From Streptomyces sabulosicollis (lineage in GTDB: Bacteria; Actinomycetota; Actinomycetes; Streptomycetales; Streptomycetaceae): a DNA stretch of 35,290 bases. The position numbers and the translations under genes were made by a program. The first letter of the stretch is position 1. Each line of letters opens with the position of its first letter. Of this stretch, positions 7,139 to 16,897 are shown piece by piece. The notes below the pieces were generated by a model, which saw only the letters and a program-made list of their open reading frames with translations, ran no database searches and was not told the DNA's origin. The stretch spans positions 1 to 35,290 of the forward strand of contig NZ_JAEEAP010000045.1 of assembly GCF_016103465.1 (NCBI RefSeq). Reading direction: 5' to 3'.

Positions 7139-10009
7139 ATGGCGTCCGTTCACCCGGCCGCGGCGGTGGCCGCGGACGGCGGCGACGCGGTGGTCCAGGC
7201 GCTGGGCGCCCTCGGCACGCCCGTCGACTGCGCCGGGCTGCGCAGCCTCCCGCTGGAGGGCCCGCAGGTGCTCTGGCTCGTCGTCGGCGGTGCCCTGGAC
7301 CTGTTCGCGGTCGACGCCGCCGAGGAGGGACAGTGGCACTTCCTCGGCCGGCTCGAGACGGGCGCGGCGCTCCCCGGCCCGGTCGAGGGGCCGCGCCACA
7401 CCCTGCTGGGCCGGCCCTCGCAGGACTGCCTGATGCGCCGCATCCCGCTGCGCGAGCTGTACCGCCCGGAGGCGTACGACACCTACGGCACGGGACACTC
7501 CGGCGATCCGTACGCCACGTACGGCGGCGGATTCCAGAACACCCCGCCCACCCCGCTGGAGCACGCCGTGGCGCTCGGGGTGAGCCGCAGCCTCGGCGTC
7601 CTCTTCCAGGCCCCGCTGGACGGCGGGGCCGCGCCCGACGCGGAGGCGGCCGACGAGGACCTGCTCTGGCTCCCGGTGCCGCCCGGCAGTGTGCGCTACG
7701 GCGCCGAGTACAGCGCCCAGGCCGCCGGTGACCTGCTGATCGACGGCGCGCTGTGGCAGCGGATGGTCAACCAGCAGTACCGCCTCGGCACCGCCGTGGA
7801 CCGCTGGATCGAGACCATGGAGCGGGCCCACGCCGACCGTACGGCAGCCGGTATCCGGGCCGGTGAGGCCGTGCGCACCCGCGCCGACCAGGCGCTCATC
7901 GCCTCCATCGGAGGGCCGCGGCGGGACCGGCGGCCGTCGGAGGAGAGCACCGACGACGCCGTGCACGCGGTGTGCCGCGCGGTGGCGGAGGCCGCCGGGA
8001 TCACCCTGCCCGAGCCGCCGAGGGGCCGCGCCACCGACGACCGTACGGACCCGGTGGAGCGCATCGCCGCCCACGCCCGGATCCGCACCCGCGCCGTCCG
8101 GCTGGAGGGCCCCTGGTGGCGGGAGGACGCCGGACCGCTCGTGGGCTACCGCGCCAAGTCCGGGGCCCCGGTGGCGCTGCTGTGGCGGCGCGGCCGGTAC
8201 GAGGCGGTCAACCCCGCCTCCGGCCTGCGGATCCGCGTCGGCGGCGGCAACGCGGAGGAGTTCGAGCCGCGGGGCGTGATGTTCTACCGTCCGCTGCCCG
8301 ACCGGCCGATGACGGTGTGGCGGCTGATGCGCTTCAGCGTGCGCGGCGCCGCCGGGGACGTCCGCAACCTCCTGATCGGCGGGCTGGTGACGGTGGCGCT
8401 CGGCGCGCTGGTGCCGCTCGCCACCGGCCAGGTGCTGGGCGGATTCGTGCCCCGTGCCGAGAAGAGCCCCATCGTCCAGATCTCGCTGGCCCTGATCGTC
8501 GCCGGGGTGGTCGCGGCCGCCTTCATGCTGCTGCAGAACCTGACCCTGCTGCGGCTCGAGGGGCGGCTGGAGTCCACCCTCCAGCCCGCGGTGTGGGACC
8601 GGCTGCTGCGGCTGCCCACCACCTTCTTCGCTCAGCGCTCCACCGGAGAGCTGGCCAGCGCGGCACTGGGCATCAGCACCATGCGCCGGGTGCTGTCCGG
8701 GATCGCCCCGACGGTCCTCCAGGCCGGGACCGTGGGCGCGATGAACCTCGCCCTGCTGCTGTACTACAACGCCTCCCTGGCGCTCGCGGTGATCGCCGTA
8801 CTGCTGGTGGTCTCCGGGGTCTTCCTCGGGATGGGGCTGTGGCAGGTGCGCTGGCAGCGACGGCTGGTGGAGAGCGAGAACAAGCTCAACAACCAGGCGT
8901 TCCAGACCCTGCGGGGTCTGCCCAAGCTGCGGGTCGCCGCGGCCGAGAACTTCGCCTACGCGGCATGGGCCCGTGGCTTCGCCCACTCCCGCGATCTGCA
9001 CCAGCGCACCGGGCGCATCAAGAACCTCACCCAGGTGCTGGATTCCGTCTACCTCCCACTGGTCTCCCTCGCCGTGTTCATGCTGCTGGCGGGTCCGGCG
9101 CGGGGGAGCATGTCGGCGGGCGCCTTCCTGACCTTCAACACCTCGGTGACCATGCTGCTCACCTCCCTGACGCAGCTCACCAACTCCCTGGTCTCGGTGG
9201 TCGCCGTCCTGCCCCTGTTCGAGCAGGTCAAGCCGATCCTGGACGAGCCGCCCGAGGTACGCGGCGGCAGTGCCCAGCCGGGGCTTCTCTCCGGTGACCT
9301 CCGGGCCAGAAACCTCACCTTCCGCTACGGCGACGACGGGCCGCTGGTGCTCGACGACGTCTCGCTGGAGGTCAGGCCGGGCGAGTTCGTGGCCGTCGTC
9401 GGCCCGAGCGGCTGCGGCAAGTCGACCCTGCTGCGGTTGCTCATCGGCTTCGAACGGCCGGTGTCCGGGAGCGTGCTCTACGACGGCCAGGACCTCGCCG
9501 CCCTCGACCAGGCGGCCGTGCGCCGCCAGTGCGGGGTGGTCCTCCAGAACGCCCAGCCCCTGGGCGGCACGATCCTCGACTGCATCCGCGGCGCCGAGCC
9601 GTACACCGCCGAGGAGGCCATGGAGGCCGCCGAACTGGCGGGTCTGGCCGAGGACATCCGGCAGATGCCCATGGGGCTCCAGACCATGATCTCCGGCAGC
9701 GGCGCCATCTCCGGCGGCCAGCGGCAGCGGCTGATGATCGCCCAGGCCCTCATCCGCCGTCCGCGCATCCTCTTCTTCGACGAGGCCACCAGCGCCCTGG
9801 ACAACGAGACCCAGCGCATCGTCATCGACAGCACCCGGCGGCTCAACGCCAGCCGGCTGGTGATCGCGCACCGGCTGTCGACCGTCATGGACGCCGACCG
9901 GGTGCTGGTCATGGAGGACGGCCGGATCGTGGAGCAGGGCGCCCCGGCGGAACTGATGGCCATCCCGGGCGGCAAGCTGCACGAGCTGGTGCGGCGGCAG
10001 ACGCTCTAG
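7139..10009 (+). CDS. NHLM-type bacteriocin ABC exporter, second subunit
   Basis: A 956-residue ABC exporter without a C39 peptidase. About 380 N-terminal residues form the region typical of the second NHLM exporter (a cyclic-nucleotide-binding-like start, then a conserved segment ending near MFYRPLPDRPMTVWRLMRF). The membrane domain and ATPase follow, with Walker A GPSGCGKST (from 755), signature SGGQRQR (from 858), Walker B FFDE (Asp881, Glu882) and H-loop His911. A Tyr/Gly-rich stretch (about 113-131) with two YxTYG units interrupts the N-terminal domain. All ATPase motifs are intact. In characterised families the two exporters are thought to work together, but the role of this subunit is not settled. 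The ATG lies 1 nt after the preceding stop. Confidence 0.9.
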   Translation: MASVHPAAAVAADGGDAVVQALGALGTPVDCAGLRSLPLEGPQVLWLVVGGALDLFAVDAAEEGQWHFLGRLETGAALPGPVEGPRHTLLGRPSQDCLMRRIPLRELYRPEAYDTYGTGHSGDPYATYGGGFQNTPPTPLEHAVALGVSRSLGVLFQAPLDGGAAPDAEAADEDLLWLPVPPGSVRYGAEYSAQAAGDLLIDGALWQRMVNQQYRLGTAVDRWIETMERAHADRTAAGIRAGEAVRTRADQALIASIGGPRRDRRPSEESTDDAVHAVCRAVAEAAGITLPEPPRGRATDDRTDPVERIAAHARIRTRAVRLEGPWWREDAGPLVGYRAKSGAPVALLWRRGRYEAVNPASGLRIRVGGGNAEEFEPRGVMFYRPLPDRPMTVWRLMRFSVRGAAGDVRNLLIGGLVTVALGALVPLATGQVLGGFVPRAEKSPIVQISLALIVAGVVAAAFMLLQNLTLLRLEGRLESTLQPAVWDRLLRLPTTFFAQRSTGELASAALGISTMRRVLSGIAPTVLQAGTVGAMNLALLLYYNASLALAVIAVLLVVSGVFLGMGLWQVRWQRRLVESENKLNNQAFQTLRGLPKLRVAAAENFAYAAWARGFAHSRDLHQRTGRIKNLTQVLDSVYLPLVSLAVFMLLAGPARGSMSAGAFLTFNTSVTMLLTSLTQLTNSLVSVVAVLPLFEQVKPILDEPPEVRGGSAQPGLLSGDLRARNLTFRYGDDGPLVLDDVSLEVRPGEFVAVVGPSGCGKSTLLRLLIGFERPVSGSVLYDGQDLAALDQAAVRRQCGVVLQNAQPLGGTILDCIRGAEPYTAEEAMEAAELAGLAEDIRQMPMGLQTMISGSGAISGGQRQRLMIAQALIRRPRILFFDEATSALDNETQRIVIDSTRRLNASRLVIAHRLSTVMDADRVLVMEDGRIVEQGAPAELMAIPGGKLHELVRRQTL

Positions 10010-10074
10010 GGGCGCGCCCCAGCGCGTTCCACGGGACGGCGGAGGGGTTCCACGGGGCACGGAGGTCCGCGGTG

Positions 10075-11646
<1,572 letters not shown>

Positions 11647-11734
11647 TCACTTCCTTCTCGGCGCGCTCGGCGCGGGGTTCCGAAAGACGGGAGCCGAAGG
11701 GGCGGGACTCCGAACAGAAGAGCACACCGACTGA

Positions 11735-11757
11735 AAAAGTGCAACGACTCCACTTTT
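11735..11757. promoter_or_regulatory. TetR-type operator between MFS and regulator genes
   Basis: AAAAGTG (11735-11741) and CACTTTT (11751-11757) form a perfect 7-bp dyad with a 9-nt spacer, in the middle of the gap between the divergent MFS and TetR genes. TAGGGT at 11778-11783 lies 6 nt before the TetR GTG, consistent with a -10 box of a leaderless regulator transcript whose -35 area would overlap the dyad. On the other strand TTGCAC overlaps the dyad and could be the -35 box for the transporter. Confidence 0.7.
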
Positions 11758-11789
11758 CTATTCGGTCCACCCGCGGGTAGGGTGTTCCC

Positions 11790-12365
11790 GTGAGCGAGAC
11801 GATGGGGCGCCGTGAGCGCAAGAAGGCCGCCACCCGCCAGGCGCTGGCGGACGCGGCCCTGAGGCTGTTCCTGGACCGCGGCTTCGACCAGGTGAGCGTG
11901 CGGGACGTCGCGGAGGCCGCAGACGTCTCCACCACCACGGTCTTCAAGCACTTCCCCAGCAAGGAGGCCCTGCTCTTCGACCTGGACTCGGACCGGGAAG
12001 CCGCCCTCATAGCCGCCGTGCGCGACCGGCCCGAGGGGATGTCCATCCCCAGGGCTCTGCGTGAGCACACGCTGCGGATGCACTCCGACGGCGCAGGCGA
12101 CCCCGAGATGGCGCGGTTCGTCGAGCTGACGGAGAGCACCCCGGCGCTGCGGGAGTACGGCCGCCGCATGTGGATGCGCCACGAGGCCGCCCTCGCCGCC
12201 GCCATCGCCGAGGACACCGGCGCCCCCGAGGACGACCCCGGGTGCGCGGCGCTCGCCCACTTCGCGCTGGAGACCGTCAGCTTCGCCCGGGGCCGGGCCG
12301 ACGCCCGGCAGGCCGTCGAGGCCGCCTTCGCGCTCCTCGAACACGGCTGGCCCGCGGCCGGTTAG
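11790..12365 (+). CDS. TetR-family regulator of the MFS pump
   Basis: A 191-residue TetR/AcrR regulator. The N-terminal DNA-binding domain (about residues 8-60) has RRERKKAATRQALADAALRLFLDRGFDQVSVRDVAEAADVS split over its helices, with recognition helix STTTVFKHFPSKEALL. The C-terminal helical half is a ligand/dimer domain of normal size. It is divergent from the efflux pump and shares the dyad at 11735-11757, the standard arrangement for drug-inducible derepression. The GTG start is only 6 nt after a -10-like box, so a leaderless mRNA is likely. The inducer is unknown. Confidence 0.9.
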   Translation: MSETMGRRERKKAATRQALADAALRLFLDRGFDQVSVRDVAEAADVSTTTVFKHFPSKEALLFDLDSDREAALIAAVRDRPEGMSIPRALREHTLRMHSDGAGDPEMARFVELTESTPALREYGRRMWMRHEAALAAAIAEDTGAPEDDPGCAALAHFALETVSFARGRADARQAVEAAFALLEHGWPAAG

Positions 12366-12462
12366 CGAGGCCCACGGCGACGTCCGGACCATTTTGCTCA
12401 GTTGGCGCGAGTTCCGGGCGGATGCCGGATGCGGCGGCACGGGAGCGCTAGCGTCTGTCGCT

Positions 12463-14154
12463 ATGCGGTGGGCCGGTGTGATCGACAGCGTGACCAGGGC
12501 CGTCGGCGGGCCGAAGGGCCGGTGGGCGGCGGCGCCGGCGCGGCATCGGCGATGGCTGGTGGTGGCCGCCGTGGTGGCGCTTCTCGTCCAGATGGCCGTC
12601 GCGATGGTCACCACGGCGGTGGAGCAGACGCCCACCATCGACGAGCCCGTGTACGTCGGCGCGGCGGTGGACTCCCTGCACCATCACCGGGTGCGGTACA
12701 ACCCCGAACACCCACCGCTGGGCAAGCTCGTCATCGCGGCGGGGGTGGCGTTCGCCCGGCCGCACCTCGACGCCGGCTTCACCGGTGACCAGACGGCGCT
12801 CGGGCGGCATGTGCTGTACGAGGCGGGCAACGACCCCTGGCGGCTGATGCTGTGCGCACGGCTGCCGATGATCGCGCTGACGCTGCTGTTCGGGCTGGTG
12901 GTGTTCGCGTTCGCCCGCGAACTGACCGGCCCCGCCGGCGGGGCGGTGGCGCTCGCCCTGTACACCTTCTCACCGGACGTCATCGCGCACGGCTCCCTCG
13001 CCACGCTGGACGTACCGGCGGCCGGTTTCCTGCTGACGTCGGTCTGGCTGCTGTGGCGGGCCCGGCGGCGGCCGTGGCCGTACCTTCCCCTCGCGGGGGC
13101 GGCGCTCGGCGCGGCCCTGGCCACGAAGATGAGCACGCTGGCCGCGGTCCCGGTACTGCTGCTCCTGGCCGTGCTCTCCGTGTGGTACGCCCGCCGTGCG
13201 CACCACCGCACACCGCGTGGCCACCTGCGGTCGCTGGGGATCGGAGCGGCGGCGGCGGTGGCCATGGCGCTGATCGCGGTGGCCGTGGTGTGGGCCGCCT
13301 ACGTCCTGGTGGACCCCCGGCTGCGCTGGACGCCCACCGGGCATGTGCCCGCCGTCCAGGGCTTGCGCGGGCTCGCCGTCCACTGGCTGCCGTTCCCGGA
13401 GGCGTACCGCGACGGGATGCGCGTCCAGTTCGGCTTCGAGCAGGACACCTGGCGCGGCTATCTGCTCGGCCGCCGCTATCTCGGGTCGCTGTGGTACTAC
13501 CTGCCCGTCGCGCTGCTGGTGAAGACACCTCTGGGCATGCTCGCGCTCTGGCCGGCCGGGGCGGTCACGATGCTGGTGGTGCCCCGGCTGCGGCCCGCCG
13601 CACCGTACGTCCTGGTCCCCGCGGCCGTCCTGTTGCTCGCCGCCCTGGACGGGGCCCGCAACCTCGGGGTGCGGTACGCCGTCTTCCTGCCGATGTTCCT
13701 GGCGGTGGCGGCGGCCGGGCTGATGGCCGTGCGGCGCCGGTGGGCGTACGGGGCCACGCTGGCGCTGGTGCTGTTCGTGGCGGTCAGTTCGCTGCGGACG
13801 TATCCGTACTATCTGCCCTACTCCAACGAGGCGTTCGGCGGTCCGTCCCGAACCCATCTGCGGCTGCATGACTCGAACGTGGACTGGGGGCAGGACCTGG
13901 GGCGGCTGGCCGACCGCCTCCGGGAGCGATACCGGGGCGAGCGGATCTGGCTCGTCTACAAGGGCGGCGGTGTGCCGTCCGCCTACGGCATCCACGCGTC
14001 CGACCCGCGCCGGGCCGCCCCGGAGGAGGTGCGCGGGGTGCTGGTGGTCTCGGACTCCTCGATCGCCCAGGCCACCGGACGGCTGGCGGCGCTGATCGAC
14101 GGCAGCGAGCCGATCGACGAGGTCGGCCACTCGATCACCCTCTACCGCCGCTGA
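12463..14154 (+). CDS. GT39/PMT-like phospholipid-carrier-dependent glycosyltransferase
   Basis: A 563-residue GT-C type membrane protein. The first extracytoplasmic loop after the N-terminal helix has the catalytic Asp60-Glu61 (TIDEPVYVG), followed by YNPEHPPLGK, a hallmark of dolichol/polyprenol-phosphate mannosyltransferase-like enzymes. About ten further hydrophobic helices follow, and a soluble C-terminal part begins near SNEAFGG and HDSNVDWGQD, which is characteristic of this bacterial subgroup. It likely moves a sugar from a polyprenyl-phosphate donor to a protein or lipid outside the membrane; the acceptor is unknown. The ATG at 12463 lies 8 nt after TAGCGT (12449-12454), suggesting a leaderless transcript. 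A TTG at 12394 would add 23 residues with no family resemblance. Confidence 0.83.
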   Translation: MRWAGVIDSVTRAVGGPKGRWAAAPARHRRWLVVAAVVALLVQMAVAMVTTAVEQTPTIDEPVYVGAAVDSLHHHRVRYNPEHPPLGKLVIAAGVAFARPHLDAGFTGDQTALGRHVLYEAGNDPWRLMLCARLPMIALTLLFGLVVFAFARELTGPAGGAVALALYTFSPDVIAHGSLATLDVPAAGFLLTSVWLLWRARRRPWPYLPLAGAALGAALATKMSTLAAVPVLLLLAVLSVWYARRAHHRTPRGHLRSLGIGAAAAVAMALIAVAVVWAAYVLVDPRLRWTPTGHVPAVQGLRGLAVHWLPFPEAYRDGMRVQFGFEQDTWRGYLLGRRYLGSLWYYLPVALLVKTPLGMLALWPAGAVTMLVVPRLRPAAPYVLVPAAVLLLAALDGARNLGVRYAVFLPMFLAVAAAGLMAVRRRWAYGATLALVLFVAVSSLRTYPYYLPYSNEAFGGPSRTHLRLHDSNVDWGQDLGRLADRLRERYRGERIWLVYKGGGVPSAYGIHASDPRRAAPEEVRGVLVVSDSSIAQATGRLAALIDGSEPIDEVGHSITLYRR

Positions 14155-14503
14155 CCGCCACCGCCATGTCATGACATCTCTCACACCGGGCGCTGGAGTG
14201 AAGCGGGCGTAGCGGTGCATATCGACTAGGCGGCATAGTGGCTTTTACCCGCCCTGTCGGACATGGCCGATTCCGGGGCGCCGTGGCCCCCGACGCCGCG
14301 GGCCTGCCGTCCAGTCGCCTGTTCGCCGGGACTTCTGATGGTGCGTCGATAGGCCGTGGCCTCCCCCGGAACCCGCTCAGCATGACTCGCGGCTGAGCGC
14401 AAGCTCCGGCCTCGCTACGAACCCGTGTCGTACGAACACATGTGTTGCCCGTGTGGCGGACGGCTCCAAGAATGACGGACCTCAACCGAGTGTGAGGTCC
14501 CGT
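14155..14503. promoter_or_regulatory. Intergenic region before the CAP-domain gene
   Basis: No gene is seen in these 349 nt. Three short perfect palindromes occur: ATGTCATGACAT (14166-14177), TCGTACGA (14428-14435) and AACACATGTGTT (14435-14446). The last two abut about 57 nt before the CAP start and are candidate regulator sites. A -10-like CATAGT lies near 14234, but no good -35 partner was found. GTGAGG (14492-14497) is the ribosome-binding site of the next gene. Confidence 0.4.
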
Positions 14504-15025
14504 ATGAGCAAGCACCGCAGCAGCACGACGCACCGCCGCAAGATAGCCATCGCCACGCTCGCCGTGGCCGCCGTGGGCGTCCCCTCGGCCGCGATGGCGT
14601 CGCAGTCCGCCGCACCCGCGGGCTCCCCCTCCGCCACCTCCGCGGCCGCCACCGACCAGCAGGAAGTGGTCGACCTCGTCAACAGCGAGCGCGACAAGGC
14701 CGGTTGCGAGCCGCTGACCGTGAACGAGAAGCTGACCAAGGCCGCCCAGGACCACAGCGAGGACATGGCGGCCCACGACACCATGTCGCACACCGGCTCC
14801 GACGGCTCCTCCCCGGGCGACCGGATCGAGCGCGCGGGCTACTCCTGGAGCACCTACGGCGAGAACGTGGCCTACGGCTACGAGTCGCCCAAGAGCGTCA
14901 TGGAGGGCTGGATGAACAGCCCCGGCCACAAGGCCAACATCCTGAACTGCGACTTCAAGGAGATCGGCGTCGGCCTGGCGCAGCCCGGCGACTACTGGAC
15001 GCAGGACTTCGGCACCGCCCGGTAG
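14504..15025 (+). CDS. Secreted CAP/SCP-domain protein
   Basis: A 173-residue exported protein. A basic N terminus (MSKHRSSTTHRRK) is followed by a hydrophobic stretch and an Ala-rich cleavage region near residues 30-33. The CAP domain (about 52-173) has HDTMSHTGSDG (His96), YGENVAYGY (Glu120) and GWMNSPGHKANIL (His142), the conserved cavity residues. Cys68 and Cys149 probably form a disulfide. CAP proteins are secreted and variously bind lipids or act in cell-surface interactions; no enzymatic role can be assigned. The ATG is set by GTGAGG 6 nt upstream. It ends 1 nt before the stop of the convergent TetR gene. Confidence 0.93.
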   Translation: MSKHRSSTTHRRKIAIATLAVAAVGVPSAAMASQSAAPAGSPSATSAAATDQQEVVDLVNSERDKAGCEPLTVNEKLTKAAQDHSEDMAAHDTMSHTGSDGSSPGDRIERAGYSWSTYGENVAYGYESPKSVMEGWMNSPGHKANILNCDFKEIGVGLAQPGDYWTQDFGTAR

Positions 15026-15026
15026 C

Positions 15027-15710
15027 TCACCCCTCGACGATCCGGGGCAACCGGCCCAGCCCCAGCGGGGCGGGTGGCGGAAGGGGGCGGGCCGGTGCGG
15101 CCCGCCCCGCCTCGAAGGACCGCAGGAGGTGGGCGACCAGCCGCCGGGACGCGGCCGGTGCCGTTGCCGCGTCGCCGATGACACCTCTGTTGGCCATGAA
15201 GACGAGGCTCAGGTCGGACACGTCGAAGTCCTCGCGCAACCGCCCCGCGGCCTTGGCGCGCCGGACCACCTCGGCGAAGCCCTCTTCGACGCGCAGCCGC
15301 TCCCGCTCGAAGCCGGCGGTGCCGGGGAGCGACGACAGCAGGGCGTCGTTGAACTCCCGGTCCCGCGTCTGCGCAGCACACACCGTCTCGATGGTCCGGC
15401 GGAAGGCCCGCCACGCGTCGTCGTCGGCCAGGGCGTCGTCGACGATCGCCGCACAGGCGGTGAACTCGTCCGAGAACACCTCAGTGACCAGCGCCTCGCG
15501 CGTGGGGAAGCGCCGGTAGAGCGTGGCCACCCCGACCCCGGCATGACGGGCGACGGTGGCCATCGGCACGTCCAGCCCGCGCGAGACGAACAGCGCCCGG
15601 GCCGTCTCGAGGATGCGCCGGCGGTTGGACGCCGCGTCGGACCGCAACCCTGGACCCCGGGCGTCCGGAACACCGTTTGCGGGCGCTTTATGAGAGACGT
15701 GAGCAGGCAT
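15027..15710 (-). CDS. TetR-family regulator divergent from quinone oxidoreductase
   Basis: A 227-residue regulator. After a flexible start, the HTH domain (about residues 25-75) reads NRRRILETARALFVSRGLDV, ATVARHAGVGVATLYRRFPTREALV. The C-terminal ligand domain contains two TetR-like helices and ends in a proline-rich tail. It is divergent from the oxidoreductase gene at 15801, with 90 nt between them, and most likely represses it and itself. A short dyad ATGT-N5-ACAT (15709-15721) overlaps its start codon. The inducer is unknown, perhaps a quinone or electrophile given the neighbour. Confidence 0.88.
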   Translation of the reverse strand: MPAHVSHKAPANGVPDARGPGLRSDAASNRRRILETARALFVSRGLDVPMATVARHAGVGVATLYRRFPTREALVTEVFSDEFTACAAIVDDALADDDAWRAFRRTIETVCAAQTRDREFNDALLSSLPGTAGFERERLRVEEGFAEVVRRAKAAGRLREDFDVSDLSLVFMANRGVIGDAATAPAASRRLVAHLLRSFEAGRAAPARPLPPPAPLGLGRLPRIVEG

Positions 15711-15800
15711 GTTTCTTACATTACGCCGACCCGGCGGTTTCCCCCTTCGCGCGCATTAGCGTGGCGGCCACCCCGAGGCGCGAAAGGGACGATGAGGGCG

Positions 15801-16760
15801 ATGAGCGAGATGCGGGCGGCGCGGTACGACCGGTACGGACCTCCCGAGGTGCTGTACGAGGGCACACTGCCGAAGCCGGTGGCCGGTCCGGGCGAGGTGC
15901 TGGTGCGGGTGCACGCCACGAGTGTGAACGGCGGCGAGCTCTCCGGCCGGGCGGGCAGGCTGAAGCTGGTGACCGGGCGGAAGTTCCCGCAGGGTACCGG
16001 CATCGACATCGCCGGGGAGATCGCCGAAGTGGGCTCCTCCGTGCGCCATCTCGCGGTGGGCGAGCGGGTGTGGGGCGTGATGCCGCACTGGCGGTTCGGC
16101 GCGGCCGCCGAGTACGTGGCCGTCCGGCCCCGTCAGCTCTCCTACGCCCCCGAGGGCATCGATCCGATCCGCGCCGCGGCCCTGCCCGCCGTCGGCACCA
16201 CGGCCATCACGGCGCTGCGCGACAAGATCGGCCTGATGAGCGGTGAGCGGCTGCTGGTGCGGGGGGCGGCCGGTGGTGTCGGCAGCGTCGCCGTCCAGCT
16301 CGGACACGCGCTCGGCGCCCATGTCACCGCGCTCGCCGGAGCGAAGACGCTCGACCTCGTCCGGGAGCTCGGAGCCGATGCGGCGCATGACTACCGGACC
16401 ACCGGCCCGGACGCCCTCGGGCCCTTCGACGCCGTGCTGGACACGGTGGGTACCGAGCTCGGCGCCTACCGCGGGCTGCTGGCGCCGGGCGGGCGCATGG
16501 TGGCCATCGCCTTCGACACCGACCGGCCGCTGTCCTCGCTGGGCTCGATGCTCCTCTCCACCGTGCACGGCACACGGAGGGTGCGGTTCTTCACGGGAAA
16601 CCCCCTGCACCAGCTCTTCGCGGACCTCGCCGCCTATGTGGAGAACGGGGCGATCCGACCGGTCGTCGACACCGTCCATCCGCTCTCCGGTATCGCGGAG
16701 GCCCATCGCGCCATGGAAGCCGGCGGCGTCCGCGGCAAACACGTCATCCAGGTGAAATGA
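15801..16760 (+). CDS. NADP-dependent quinone oxidoreductase-like MDR protein
   Basis: A 319-residue medium-chain dehydrogenase/reductase. The GroES-like N-terminal domain (AARYDRYGPPEVL, PGEVLVRVHATSVNGGEL) lacks the zinc-binding Cys residues. The Rossmann domain has VRGAAGGVGSVAVQLGHALG (Gly-rich loop at about 156-161). This matches zinc-free quinone oxidoreductases and enoyl reductases that reduce alkenes or quinones with NADPH. ATG 15801 is preferred over ATG 15792, which lies too near the AAAGGGA site (15783-15789). The gene is probably controlled by the divergent TetR and ends at the strong terminator at 16773-16812. Confidence 0.88.
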   Translation: MSEMRAARYDRYGPPEVLYEGTLPKPVAGPGEVLVRVHATSVNGGELSGRAGRLKLVTGRKFPQGTGIDIAGEIAEVGSSVRHLAVGERVWGVMPHWRFGAAAEYVAVRPRQLSYAPEGIDPIRAAALPAVGTTAITALRDKIGLMSGERLLVRGAAGGVGSVAVQLGHALGAHVTALAGAKTLDLVRELGADAAHDYRTTGPDALGPFDAVLDTVGTELGAYRGLLAPGGRMVAIAFDTDRPLSSLGSMLLSTVHGTRRVRFFTGNPLHQLFADLAAYVENGAIRPVVDTVHPLSGIAEAHRAMEAGGVRGKHVIQVK

Positions 16761-16772
16761 GGCCGTAAAACA

Positions 16773-16812
16773 GAGAAACGCCCCGGCCGCCTTGACGGCC
16801 GGGGCGTTTCTC
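16773..16812 (+). terminator. 17-bp perfect-stem terminator
   Basis: Arms 16773-16789 and 16796-16812 are perfectly complementary over 17 bp, with the 6-nt loop CCTTGA. The hairpin lies 12 nt after the oxidoreductase stop codon. It is symmetric enough to work in both directions. Its loop and right arm also contain the -35 box of the next promoter. Confidence 0.95.
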
Positions 16813-16864
16813 GGCGTATATTGGGGATTTCCTTGTGCCATTCTTTTTGTGGCATGAGGAAACC
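16792..16864 (+). promoter_or_regulatory. helD promoter and 5'-leader hairpin
   Basis: TTGACG (16792-16797) and TATATT (16817-16822) form a -35/-10 pair with a long 19-nt spacer (18 if GTATAT is used). The predicted RNA start near 16829 falls at the edge of a second hairpin: arm 16826-16840 pairs with 16850-16864 with one A/C mismatch and two G-U pairs, around a T-rich 9-nt loop. At DNA level it is TTTCCT-tg-TGCCA against TGGCA-tg-AGGAAA, so it might instead be a protein-binding dyad. The true start GGGAG...TTG lies just beyond. Confidence 0.6.
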
Positions 16865-16897
16865 TGATGAAGTCATCGTATCCCGGCGGGAGTCGAA

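Noticed and set aside
10009-10020. Palindrome GGGGCGCGCCCC as a terminator of the export operon
   Set aside because: It has no loop and starts inside the stop codon; no other convincing stem was found in the 65-nt gap.
16813-16897. Rifamycin-associated element upstream of the helicase
   Set aside because: The dyad here (TTTCCT...AGGAAA) does not resemble the G+C-rich element I recall for rifamycin-inducible helicase genes, so rifamycin induction is not claimed.
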